DNA of 52,354 nt from a virus: IMG/VR virus record IMGVR_UViG_3300036785_000717, positions 1-52,354 of that record; one strand, written 5' to 3'. Both the position numbers and the translations under genes were made by a program. The notes under the pieces are model-generated. The model saw only the letters and a program-made list of their open reading frames with translations. It did no database searches and had not been told where the DNA came from. Below, in pieces: positions 7,555 through 15,176 of the stretch. Each line of letters starts with the position of its first letter. The stretch's first letter is position 1.

Positions 7555-7958
7555 GGCGCCGCCACCTGCATCGCGACGACCATCCCTTCGCCGCGCCCGA
7601 CGCGCACATGGCCCTGCACGATCACGGCCAGACACGCGCCCAGGTGCTCGTCGTCGCTCTTGAACAGCACCCTCGGCCGCAGCGCCCGCAGCAGGTGCGC
7701 CAGCGCCTCGCTCTCCTCTGGCGACACCTCGCCGAGCGGCGCCAGATAGTCCACAGGCGCGACCTTGGCCTCCAGCTTGGCGACCTTCGCCTCAGCCGCC
7801 TCAGCCCGCGCCGTCGCGCCCTCGGCGTGCCCCAGCCAGAACGCCAGCAGTTCGCCGAGGTGCTTGATCCGCACAGGATCATCATCGGCCACCTCGGCCA
7901 GCGCCTCGTCGGCGATCTTAGCCAGCATCTTGCGGGTGGGTTCGCTCATCGGGTTCAT
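7551..7958 (-). CDS. protein of unknown function with a short coiled coil
   Basis: A 135-residue protein. Residues about 47-66 form an Ala/Glu/Lys heptad-like helix (ARAEAAEAKVAKLEAKV), probably a short coiled coil. The C-terminal part is beta-rich (HLGACLAVIVQGHVRVG). An internal ATG at 7949 is an alternative start. No homologue is recognised. Confidence 0.6.
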   Translation of the reverse strand: MNPMSEPTRKMLAKIADEALAEVADDDPVRIKHLGELLAFWLGHAEGATARAEAAEAKVAKLEAKVAPVDYLAPLGEVSPEESEALAHLLRALRPRVLFKSDDEHLGACLAVIVQGHVRVGRGEGMVVAMQVAAP

Positions 7959-7997
7959 CGGGCAGTCCCTCTTTCGTGGCCCCCGGAAGTGATCCCC

Positions 7998-8351
7998 TCA
8001 ATGCACGCTCGGGCGCTTCTCCTCGGGCTCATCGGCGAACGACGCCTGGATCGCCACCACGACGCCCTGGTGCACAGCCTCCATGAGCATCTGGAACTTC
8101 TGCTCGTGCAGTTCAGCGATCCGCCGCCAGCGGCCTGCCATCCAGTACGCGCCGCGCCGCGCCGCAATCTGAACCACCAGCGCGAACACCCAGACCAGCC
8201 GCGACAGCAGCGTCGCGGGGTCATGCGGATGAAGACCGATCCCCGCGCCAGCCCAGCTGCAGGCGGCCACCACCGTGGCGCCGTCGAGAAACCACAGCAG
8301 GCGTCGCTGCAGGGGACTCATGATCGGGGGGAGGCCGGGCTGATCGGTCAT
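7998..8351 (-). CDS. small membrane protein
   Basis: A 117-residue protein with two hydrophobic segments near residues 17-38 (LLWFLDGATVVAACSWAGAG) and 48-66 (LLSRLVWVFALVVQIAA), followed by a cytoplasmic helical tail. The start overlaps the stop of the upstream gene (ATGA). The two-TM topology is compatible with a holin-like or exclusion protein, but there is no direct evidence. Confidence 0.6.
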   Translation of the reverse strand: MTDQPGLPPIMSPLQRRLLWFLDGATVVAACSWAGAGIGLHPHDPATLLSRLVWVFALVVQIAARRGAYWMAGRWRRIAELHEQKFQMLMEAVHQGVVVAIQASFADEPEEKRPSVH

Positions 8352-8596
8352 GGTTGCAGATCCGGGTTGGCGTGGGTCTCCAGCACCCGCCGGCCGCTGA
8401 ACTCCACCAGTTCGATCTTCAGGCAGACGCCCATCGCTCGCATTGCCATCGGCCGCAGGCTCTCGATCCTGTCGTGATCGGCGCCGATCAGCGGTAGCGC
8501 CATGTCGTCGACCCGCATCGCCGGGATGCCTTGTCCGCCGTCCGCCTCGGTCGCGACCCAGGCGTAGAGGCGGTCGATTCTCTTGGGGCCGCTCAT
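8348..8596 (-). CDS. small protein of unknown function
   Basis: An 82-residue protein beginning MSGPKRIDRLYAWVATEADG, with a beta-strand-rich C-terminus (CLKIELVEFSGRRVL). It is joined by four-base overlaps to both neighbours. I recall similar small proteins in alphaproteobacterial prophages, all without function. Confidence 0.65.
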   Translation of the reverse strand: MSGPKRIDRLYAWVATEADGGQGIPAMRVDDMALPLIGADHDRIESLRPMAMRAMGVCLKIELVEFSGRRVLETHANPDLQP

Positions 8597-9168
8597 GCCG
8601 GCGCGTACCCCAGCAACGCTTCGCTGATCTCCGCGAGGCTCCGGCGCACGTTCGGGCGGAAGTCGAAGTCCGGCGCGCCGATCTGGAGGCCGCCGCCGAT
8701 GAAAAAGTCGGGATAGTCGGCCTTGGCGTAGACCGCGCCCAGCGGCGTGAAGATGTGGCTGGCCAGCACGCCCTGGCCGATCGCCACCAGGGCGTTCAGT
8801 TCGAAGGCGAGTTCAGTGAACCTGGCGCGCGCCCAGGGCGTGTCCCAAGCGTCGGGGCGGGCTGGATCCACGCCCACCGTGATCACCAGCGGCCACTGGA
8901 AGGGATCGCCGATCCACAGCGCGAAGCCGCTCTCGGCTGGGCGGAATTCGTCGGCGAGCGCGGTGTCAGACAAGCGCCATACGCACAGGAACGAGCGGCA
9001 GTCGGCCGGCCGGCGTTCGTAGATCAGGCAGTTGCGGCCCGCCGGGGCCAGCGCCGTCAGATGCCGGCAGCGCCGGCCCGCAGGCTTGCTGAGAGCCGCG
9101 ACGCTGGCCACCGTGCAGCAGAGGTCGCACCCCTCGCAGGTCCGTCTGGGCGCCAGTTTCCGCATCAT
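8593..9168 (-). CDS. YkgJ-type CxxCxxCC zinc/iron-chelating domain protein
   Basis: A 191-residue protein with the CxxCxxCC cluster at residues 11-18 (CEGCDLCC), followed by the spaced C...C.Y..RP..CR.F.C pattern typical of YkgJ proteins (NCLIYERRPADCRSFLCVW). The family binds a zinc or iron ion and is widespread in bacteria, but its biological role is poorly known. Presence in a phage operon is unusual enough to note. It lies 9 bases after a DNA-binding gene and overlaps the next gene by four bases. Confidence 0.75.
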   Translation of the reverse strand: MMRKLAPRRTCEGCDLCCTVASVAALSKPAGRRCRHLTALAPAGRNCLIYERRPADCRSFLCVWRLSDTALADEFRPAESGFALWIGDPFQWPLVITVGVDPARPDAWDTPWARARFTELAFELNALVAIGQGVLASHIFTPLGAVYAKADYPDFFIGGGLQIGAPDFDFRPNVRRSLAEISEALLGYAPA

Positions 9169-9177
9169 GTCGTGCGC

Positions 9178-10032
9178 TCATGCCTCTCCGCCGACCCGCG
9201 CACGAGCGCCGAGGCCGACGATGGACCGGGCGTAGTCCGCCGCCGCTTGGGTCGCCGTGTAGCCGCACTGGGTCAGCACGCCGTAGACTTGGTGCTCAGA
9301 GATCTGGAGGTCCCGCGCGACCTGACTTGGCGCTACCCCGCTCTTGACGCGCTGAACGATGTCGTACCGCTGAGCGACGTACTGGCGCAGCGTCATGCCG
9401 TGCCGGTTGGCCGCAGCCTGCAACACCTTGAAGTTCATTGAGGACATCGGGCCTGCGAACGCGATGGTGCGCGTGCTGTTGTCCACCACGGTCGGCAGCA
9501 GCGACGGGTTGTCCCAAACCGGGCTCGCCGGGTCCTCCCACCACCACGGGCCGCTCTTAGGCACCTTCATCTTGCCGTTGACGCGCCGCATGAACTTCGA
9601 GGCCTTCGAGATGTTCGCGCCCCGCTCGTCGCCGGGGAACACGATCTGACCCTCGGCGCGCGCCTTGGCCTGGAGCCGGTAGACGACCTCGACGTGGATG
9701 CCGAGGCTGTCGGCGATGCGCTTGGGCGTCTCGCCGCGCAGGGCGCGTTCGATGATCTGACCCTCGGTGCTGGTGGCGCTCAGGCGGTCGCCCAACAGCG
9801 GCGTCTGCGGCTCGGGCTTTTCGCCCCGCCACTGGATCATCGGCTCAGGCGGCGGCGCTGGAGCGGCCCACGCCTGAATCGGTGGCGCCGAGGCGTGGGC
9901 GAGCGCCTGAGCGTGCGCCACGATGCTCGCGCGCACCGGGCCGGGAGGGATCGCGGAGAACGCCTCCACAAGCTCGACAGCGCCAGGCATGACGAAGAAT
10001 TGCGCGATCCGCGCCGGGTCCAGCATGTTCAT
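9178..10032 (-). CDS. putative regulator with two helix-turn-helix segments
   Basis: A 284-residue protein. The N-terminus (ELVEAFSAIPPGPVRASIV) resembles the helix found after the HTH in phage regulators. A Pro-rich linker follows. Two helix-turn-helix-like stretches are present: near residues 91-120 (ALRGETPKRIADSLGIHVEV) and near 230-255 (VKSGVAPSQVARDLQISEHQ). A two-HTH layout fits a repressor or an activator of late genes, or a packaging-type DNA-binding protein. Its start overlaps the stop of the next upstream regulator gene. Confidence 0.6.
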   Translation of the reverse strand: MNMLDPARIAQFFVMPGAVELVEAFSAIPPGPVRASIVAHAQALAHASAPPIQAWAAPAPPPEPMIQWRGEKPEPQTPLLGDRLSATSTEGQIIERALRGETPKRIADSLGIHVEVVYRLQAKARAEGQIVFPGDERGANISKASKFMRRVNGKMKVPKSGPWWWEDPASPVWDNPSLLPTVVDNSTRTIAFAGPMSSMNFKVLQAAANRHGMTLRQYVAQRYDIVQRVKSGVAPSQVARDLQISEHQVYGVLTQCGYTATQAAADYARSIVGLGARARVGGEA

Positions 10033-10388
10033 CGACGAGCAACACCTTTGCGGTTTCCATTGGCTGAGGCCAGCGGCCCCCAGGTTTTCGAATAGCCGAG
10101 CGCGAGGGCGACGATCGTCATGGTGTAGTTTTGAGGTCGTCGCACCGACTTATAGAGCCAGCCCATGATCGTGTAGCGCGAGACCTTGTGACCCAAACTC
10201 TCGGTCTCTTGCTCGATGTCTTCAGGACTTAGGCCGCTCTCACCAATAAGGCCGACAATGAAGTCCATGTCTGGATCTTTATCTATCCAGTTGTAGGACA
10301 GATAATTAGGTGTCGAAGGGATAAAATTCGGCCTTTTGGGCGCTGGCCTCCGCGCCTGCGACAGATAATGGGTGTCTGACAACCGCAT
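10029..10388 (-). CDS. putative XRE-like DNA-binding protein
   Basis: A 119-residue protein with a helical core around residues 45-90 (GLIGESGLSPEDIEQETESL) that resembles a divergent HTH. I chose the ATG at 10388, preceded by a purine-rich GGAAGAGGAGGA; a GTG at 10406 would add six residues. Codon use is more A/T-rich than its neighbours. It is promoter-proximal in the leftward run ending at 7168, so it may autoregulate it. Confidence 0.6.
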   Translation of the reverse strand: MRLSDTHYLSQARRPAPKRPNFIPSTPNYLSYNWIDKDPDMDFIVGLIGESGLSPEDIEQETESLGHKVSRYTIMGWLYKSVRRPQNYTMTIVALALGYSKTWGPLASANGNRKGVARR

Positions 10389-10406
10389 TCCTCCTCTTCC
10401 GCTCAC

Positions 10407-10508
10407 TTACCTAGCGGGCTCTGACAAGTGTGGATTGACGCGATAAGTAAGCGCGCGAACGCCGGTACGTCAATGAAAAGGGGACGTTTGGCCTCGTCCT
10501 GGGCGAAA
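10407..10508. promoter_or_regulatory. intergenic control region with one copy of the dispersed motif
   Basis: The copy at 10433-10452 (GATTGACGCGATAAGTAAGC) is the most diverged of the set. On the minus strand, ACTTGTCA followed 12 bases later by GTAAGT lies just before the gene at 10388, so this is probably the promoter for the leftward run 10388-7168. No terminator is obvious between here and the gene at 10509. Confidence 0.5.
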
Positions 10509-10847
10509 CTAGCCCCTTTTGGGCTTGTCGTGCCGCGACTTGGCATGTCGGGCGCCGCTAGTTGGGGCGTCATCATACGCTTCGACCTCGGCGCTCTCTT
10601 TCTCGACCTCGGGCTCCTTCTCGGGCTCAGGTTCGGGCTTCGCAGCCTTCGGCTCATGTGGCGCATCGACCCCGTAGGTTTTGGCGACCTCGGCCGCCTC
10701 GTCCTGCGTCAGCCGGGGCGGGTTGGCGCTGACGTCGTCGGCCAGCGCCTGTTCGAGGTTGTGCGTCCACTGCTCAAGGTCGGCCTTCGCGCGCACCAGA
10801 CCTTGCACGCTGGCTTGGGTCGCGGGGCTCAAGGTGGGTTCGGTCAT
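10509..10847 (-). CDS. acidic protein of unknown function
   Basis: A 112-residue protein. The N-terminal half is helical (QASVQGLVRAKADLEQWTHN). The C-terminal half is a disordered Glu/Pro/Lys run with Ala-Pro repeats (PEPEPEKEPEVEKESAEVE) and a basic end. It is transcribed away from the virion operon that starts at 11013, with the shared control region between them. Function is unknown. Confidence 0.6.
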   Translation of the reverse strand: MTEPTLSPATQASVQGLVRAKADLEQWTHNLEQALADDVSANPPRLTQDEAAEVAKTYGVDAPHEPKAAKPEPEPEKEPEVEKESAEVEAYDDAPTSGARHAKSRHDKPKRG

Positions 10848-10864
10848 GTTCCATTGTCCAAAGG

Positions 10865-10889
10865 GCTTGACATCGGACGTAAGTTGACA
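10865..10889 (+). promoter_or_regulatory. dispersed motif overlapping a possible promoter of the virion operon
   Basis: GCTTGACATCGGACGTAAGT (10865-10884) matches the dispersed motif. A second TTGACA overlaps its end (10884-10889), with ATAGGT 17 bases further on (10907-10912) as a weak -10. A GC hairpin (GGCCTCTC with GAGGGGCC, about 10925-10945) lies in the leader. This is the only long gap before the capsid genes, so control of the late operon from here is likely. Confidence 0.5.
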
Positions 10890-11012
10890 GGTTCGCGCGC
10901 CTGGGCATAGGTTTCGCGCCCAGACCGGCCTCTCTCGGGAGGGGCCACGCAGCCATCCAGTCTGACCGGCCCGGCGCTGGCAACGGACTTCCCACCTTCA
11001 GGTGAGAACCCG

Positions 11013-11621
11013 TTGCCAAACGTCAACGCGCCTTTTGGCTTCCAAGATTCCGGTGGGCTCGGCTCGCCCCCCACCTTCGAACAGCAGCAGGAACAGATCG
11101 CGTCGACCACGGCGCCGATCTTCACGGGTGATCCCGTGTTCCGCCTCGCAGATGGCACGATCGCGGGCGCGACCACCGGGCCGGGGCCTGGAGCGGGGGT
11201 GCTCGCCGGCATCTTCCAGGGCTGCGAATACATGTCCGTCGCCAACAAGCGCCCGACCTGGGCGAACTACTGGCCGGCGGGGGATGTGGCGGCCGGGAGC
11301 CTGTCGCGCTGCTGGATCAACAACGCTCCGGGCGCCCGTTTTCGGGTGCAGGCCGGCAACTCGACCACGGTCGGGTTCGTCCAGGCCGACGTCGGGATGA
11401 ACGCGCAGTTCGGCTACGGGACCGGCAATACCGCCAACGGGCTCTCGGGCGCGTACATCGACATGGCCGTCGCGCGCGCCGTCACCGCCACGCTGCCGTT
11501 CAGGATCATCGCCCTCATTGTGGATCCGCCAGGCGGCCCAGGCACCCAGGCCGGCGCCTACAACTGGGCGATCGTCGGCTTCAACAACGTCGAGACCAAG
11601 TCTCTGACGGCGCAGGCATAG
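11013..11621 (+). CDS. putative head decoration or capsid-associated protein
   Basis: A 202-residue protein with a TTG start, beginning MPNVNAPFGFQDSGG. It is beta-rich, Gly/Ala-rich and free of membrane segments. Its position immediately before the major capsid gene, its size and its style (long loops, TGDPVFRLADG) fit phage head decoration or stabilising proteins. The assignment rests mainly on context. No ATG is available further upstream in frame without crossing the control region. Confidence 0.6.
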   Translation: MPNVNAPFGFQDSGGLGSPPTFEQQQEQIASTTAPIFTGDPVFRLADGTIAGATTGPGPGAGVLAGIFQGCEYMSVANKRPTWANYWPAGDVAAGSLSRCWINNAPGARFRVQAGNSTTVGFVQADVGMNAQFGYGTGNTANGLSGAYIDMAVARAVTATLPFRIIALIVDPPGGPGTQAGAYNWAIVGFNNVETKSLTAQA

Positions 11622-11630
11622 GGGAGCGAG

Positions 11631-12545
11631 ATGGCTGTCAACATTGCGGCTATCAAGGATCTCCTCTTCCCCGGCCTGCGAGGCGTCGAAGGTCGTTACG
11701 AGCAGATCCCCAGCCAGTGGGACAAGGTCTACACCCGGCACACCTCGAAGATGGCGCTGGAGCGCACCGTCGAGATGCGCTTCCTGGGCCTGGCCCAGCT
11801 GAAGACCGAGGGTGGCCAAACCCAGTTCGACAACGCTGCGGGCGAGCGCTTCATCTTCAACCAAGAACACCGCGAGATCGGCCTCGGCTACGCGATGACG
11901 CGCAAGTCGATCGACGACAACCTCTACAAGAGCCAGTTCCACCCCTCGAACATGGGCCTGGTGGAGAGCTACCAGCAAACCAAGGAACTCTACGGCGCCA
12001 ACGTCTTCAACGTCGGCCAGGTCTACGATCCGTCCATCGGCGGCGATGGGGTGGCGCTGTTCGCGCCGAACCACCCGATCGACGGCGGCGTATACTCGAA
12101 CATCGCCTCCGCGCCGGTCGATCTCAACGAAGCGTCACTATTGAACGGCATGGTCCAGGTCCGCACCCAGTTCCGCGACCAGGCCGGGCTGCGGATGTTC
12201 AGCCGCGCCAGGAAACTGATCGGGCCGCCGCAACTTGAGCCGGTGATGATCAGACTGACCAAGACCGAGGCGCGTCCTGGGACAGCAGACAACGACGTCA
12301 ACGCCATTCACTCCACCGCCGGTGGCCTGACTGAAGGCTATATGGTGATGGACTTCTTGACGTCACCCTATGCGTGGTTTTTGCTAACCAATATAGATGG
12401 CCTCAGTTACATGACCCGCATAGCATTCGAGACAGATATGCAAGTCGACTTCATCACAGATAACCTATTGGTGAAGGCATACGAGAGGTATTCGTTCGCG
12501 TATTACAACCCGCGGGCCGGTTGGGCGAGCTATCCGACGTCTTAA
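11631..12545 (+). CDS. major capsid protein, HK97 fold, Mu gpT-like
   Basis: A 304-residue protein with features of capsid proteins of the Mu gpT-like group: IPSQWDKVYTRHTSK near the N-terminus, TEGGQTQFDNAAGERF, and REIGLGYAMTRKSIDDNLY. It assembles the icosahedral head. GGGAGCGAG precedes the ATG. The last 60-70 codons use many more A/T-ending codons (from about 12350) than the first part, possibly marking a recombination boundary. Neighbouring decoration and adaptor genes support the call. Confidence 0.85.
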   Translation: MAVNIAAIKDLLFPGLRGVEGRYEQIPSQWDKVYTRHTSKMALERTVEMRFLGLAQLKTEGGQTQFDNAAGERFIFNQEHREIGLGYAMTRKSIDDNLYKSQFHPSNMGLVESYQQTKELYGANVFNVGQVYDPSIGGDGVALFAPNHPIDGGVYSNIASAPVDLNEASLLNGMVQVRTQFRDQAGLRMFSRARKLIGPPQLEPVMIRLTKTEARPGTADNDVNAIHSTAGGLTEGYMVMDFLTSPYAWFLLTNIDGLSYMTRIAFETDMQVDFITDNLLVKAYERYSFAYYNPRAGWASYPTS

Positions 12546-12563
12546 TGCTGGGGAGAACGGCTG

Positions 12564-13106
12564 ATGAACGTCCGAGGCGGCCAACTGAACCAAACAACTC
12601 TAAACCCCGTGTTTCCGGGGACGCGGTTCACTGGCCCGATCCTGGCCGGCAACATCCTGCGCTCGGGCGGCCCGAACCTGGCGGGCCTCGGCTCACAGGA
12701 CCAGAACACGCTCGCCAACGTCGGCTACGCCAAGATGGTTCAGGTCGGCCGCGTCACCCAGGCGGCCTCGCCAGGGCAGCCGGCGGGCGTCTTCGTGAGC
12801 CCCGACCTGATCATCCCGGCCCAGTCGATGATCCTCTCGATCACGTCCCTCGTGCTCGTCGCCTTCACGGGGACGGCCTCGACGTTCGGGGTCGGCAATA
12901 CGACGAACCCCACCGCCTTCACGGCGGCGGGCGCGCTCACCGCGCCGCAGACGGCGCTCATCAGCGCCGCCGGAGCCGCGCAGGCCAACTGGACGAACAC
13001 CGGCAACATCGACGAGCAGCTGGTCTTCACGTCGACCAACACGGGCGCGGGCGTGATGCTCGCCATCGTCGAGTACCTCCAGGGGATCAACGCCCCGCTT
13101 TCCTGA
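12564..13106 (+). CDS. virion structural protein of unknown role
   Basis: A 180-residue Ala/Thr/Gly-rich, beta-strand-rich protein with no Cys or charged clusters (FTGTASTFGVGNTTNPTAF). The composition and position directly after the major capsid gene fit a head-surface or capsid-stabilising protein. No named family is recognised. Confidence 0.6.
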   Translation: MNVRGGQLNQTTLNPVFPGTRFTGPILAGNILRSGGPNLAGLGSQDQNTLANVGYAKMVQVGRVTQAASPGQPAGVFVSPDLIIPAQSMILSITSLVLVAFTGTASTFGVGNTTNPTAFTAAGALTAPQTALISAAGAAQANWTNTGNIDEQLVFTSTNTGAGVMLAIVEYLQGINAPLS

Positions 13107-13134
13107 CCACAACCAGAACCAAGGGTCTTAAGCG

Positions 13135-13392
13135 ATGAAGACGAAGATGCGCCGTCGTGGCGGCGAGGCCGCCGATGAAAAGGGCCGTGAGCGGCCCGCC
13201 AAGCACCACGAGCAGATGGAAGACCTCGACTACGCCAAGGAGGTTGGTCCGGTGCGCGGCGAGCATGGCAAGGCCACCGCCGGCAGGTCGCCGCGCAAGG
13301 CCGGCGGCGGCGTCGGCGCCGATACCAAGCCGTTCTCCTCGGCGAAGGGCGGCGAGAAGCCAGCCGGTCGCCACACGATGACGAGCGACTGA
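13135..13392 (+). CDS. small basic disordered protein
   Basis: An 85-residue protein made almost wholly of Lys, Arg, Glu, Gly and Ala (MKTKMRRRGGEAADEKGRER). It has no hydrophobic core and is probably disordered. Such proteins in head operons may bind DNA or the capsid interior; that is inference. A 15-base gap separates it from the next gene. Confidence 0.6.
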   Translation: MKTKMRRRGGEAADEKGRERPAKHHEQMEDLDYAKEVGPVRGEHGKATAGRSPRKAGGGVGADTKPFSSAKGGEKPAGRHTMTSD

Positions 13393-13407
13393 CGCGAGTA
13401 GGACGCC

Positions 13408-14049
13408 ATGCGGCCGGTCACCTTCACGATGGGGCCCTACGCGGCGGCCTCCCAGACGGCGATCTGCCTCGCCCAGACGCCAGCTGCAGCCGGGCCGCTC
13501 ATCCTCAACGGCCCCACCGTGGCAGGCGGCGTCGCCACCCTCGATATCGCCCGCAATGTCGTGATCAACACGACCGCCGACGAGCGGCCCCGCACCCTCA
13601 CCATCGAGGGGACCGACTGGCGCGGCGATCCGATCGGCGAGGTGCTGCAGGGCGTCAACGTCGGGACCGTGGTGAGCGTCAACAACTACCTCACCATCAC
13701 CGCCGTGCGGATCAGCGGCCCGGCCGCAGGCGCCATCACGGTCGGCACCGCCTTGCCCGTCTACTCGCCCTGGGTGCGGCTGGACGACTACGGCGGCGCG
13801 TTCCTGAACTACTCGCTCGCAGTGTCGGGCGCGGCGACCTACACCGTGCAGCAGAGCTTCGATGACCCGAACTCGCCGACCAACCCGGTGGCGCCTGCGG
13901 CGGTGAACTGGCAGCCGTCGTCGATCGCCGCGCTCGTCGGCGCCTCGACCACGCAGCAGGGCGCCTACGGCTCCGTCCCGCCGTGGCTGCGAGTGATGTT
14001 CAGTGCAGGGACGGGATCGCTCACGGCGACGTTCCTGCAGCCCGGCTAG
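13408..14049 (+). CDS. virion structural protein of unknown role
   Basis: A 213-residue beta-rich protein (PWVRLDDYGGAFLNYSLAVS) with the hydroxyl-rich composition typical of phage surface or neck proteins. It lies between head genes and fibre-like genes. No specific family is recognised. Confidence 0.6.
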   Translation: MRPVTFTMGPYAAASQTAICLAQTPAAAGPLILNGPTVAGGVATLDIARNVVINTTADERPRTLTIEGTDWRGDPIGEVLQGVNVGTVVSVNNYLTITAVRISGPAAGAITVGTALPVYSPWVRLDDYGGAFLNYSLAVSGAATYTVQQSFDDPNSPTNPVAPAAVNWQPSSIAALVGASTTQQGAYGSVPPWLRVMFSAGTGSLTATFLQPG

Positions 14050-14054
14050 GGTCA

Positions 14055-15128
14055 ATGGGCGACCCCTTTCCCTACCCGACCCAGACCATCCCCGGTCTGC
14101 CGCCGGCAGGCGCCCTGCTGGGCGATGAAGAGGTCTGGGTGAACCAGGCGGGCGTCGATGCGCGCACCACGCTCAGCGACATCGTGGAGATCTCCTTCCT
14201 GGCGGGCGCCTCGACCACCGTTCCGCTGATCGATGTGGCCTGGGGCGCCGTCGGCGTGGGTTTGACCTGGGCGCGGGCCGATCACGCCCACCCGATGCCT
14301 CGGCTCGACCAGATCCTGCCGCCCGCCAACATCGTTTCGATGAACGGCTACAGCCTCATCGGCGTGGCCACCCCGGTGAGCCCCACTGACGCGGCCACCA
14401 AAGCCTATGTCGATGCGCTCATCCAGGGCATGGTGCTCAAGCCCAATGCGAACCTGGCCACCACCGCCGGCCTGCCCGCCAACACCTACAACAACGGCTC
14501 CGCAGGCTCCGGCGCGACGCTGACCGCCACGGCCAACGGCCTGCTCTCCGTCGACGGCTTCGCGACGGCGTCCGGCCAGATCATCCTCGTCAAGAACGAG
14601 GCCAACGCCGCCAACAACGGCCTCTACGACGTGACCCAGCCTGGATCCGCGTCCACCCCCTATATCCTCACGCGCAACGCCAGCATGAACCAGGCCGCCG
14701 AGATATCGGGCGCCCTGGTGTCGATCCTGCAAGGAACCGCCAACGCCAATGGGCTCTGGCTGGCCAACCCGACGGCCCCGGTGACGATCGGCACCACGCT
14801 GATCCCCTGGACACAGCTGAACGCCCAGACGGCGCTCCAGGCGGGCCTGGGCATCAGCATCGCCGCGAACACCGTCTCGGCGGTCGCCTACAACGGCATC
14901 TCCGTCACCGCCTCGGGCATCGGCGCGGTGGGCGTCGCGGGTCAGATCAGGGTCACGGCGGCGGGGATCGGCATCGACCCGGCCTACGTCGGCCAGGCCT
15001 CGATCACGACGGTGGGGGCCATCGCCACAGGAACGTGGACTGCGGGGGCCGTCACCGCGCCGTCGGTGACCGGGGCCACGCCGACGGCGGTGCTGGACTC
15101 GTTCGTCATCGATGCGGGGACGTTTTGA
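14055..15128 (+). CDS. fibre-like virion protein, paralogue of the gene at 18763
   Basis: A 357-residue Ala/Gly/Thr-rich protein. The N-terminus (TQTIPGLPPAG, then VWVNQAGVDARTT) closely matches the gene at 18763, and both end in F-x-x-DAGTF. Near residue 115 it has SPTDAATKAYVDALIQG, the short helix motif common in tail fibres. A role as a fibre or fibre-attachment protein is likely. The ATG at 14055 is favoured over in-frame upstream codons because those overlap the previous gene. Confidence 0.7.
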   Translation: MGDPFPYPTQTIPGLPPAGALLGDEEVWVNQAGVDARTTLSDIVEISFLAGASTTVPLIDVAWGAVGVGLTWARADHAHPMPRLDQILPPANIVSMNGYSLIGVATPVSPTDAATKAYVDALIQGMVLKPNANLATTAGLPANTYNNGSAGSGATLTATANGLLSVDGFATASGQIILVKNEANAANNGLYDVTQPGSASTPYILTRNASMNQAAEISGALVSILQGTANANGLWLANPTAPVTIGTTLIPWTQLNAQTALQAGLGISIAANTVSAVAYNGISVTASGIGAVGVAGQIRVTAAGIGIDPAYVGQASITTVGAIATGTWTAGAVTAPSVTGATPTAVLDSFVIDAGTF

Positions 15129-15132
15129 GTGG

Positions 15133-15170
15133 CTGGAATATTCCAGTGACGGAGTTCTCCTAAATAGGAG
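15133..15170 (+). promoter_or_regulatory. perfect palindrome plus hairpin covering a ribosome site
   Basis: CTGGAATATTCCAG (15133-15146) is a perfect 14-base palindrome. CTCCT (15157-15161) can pair with AGGAG (15166-15170), which is the ribosome site of the next gene. Pairing would hide the Shine-Dalgarno and lower expression of the long fibre gene. Confidence 0.45.
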
Positions 15171-15176
15171 GTGGTC

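Noticed and set aside
7527-8477. 316-residue rightward frame over the leftward operon
   Set aside because: The leftward genes here are coupled with ATGA overlaps and have sensible proteins; the rightward product is low-complexity Arg/His.
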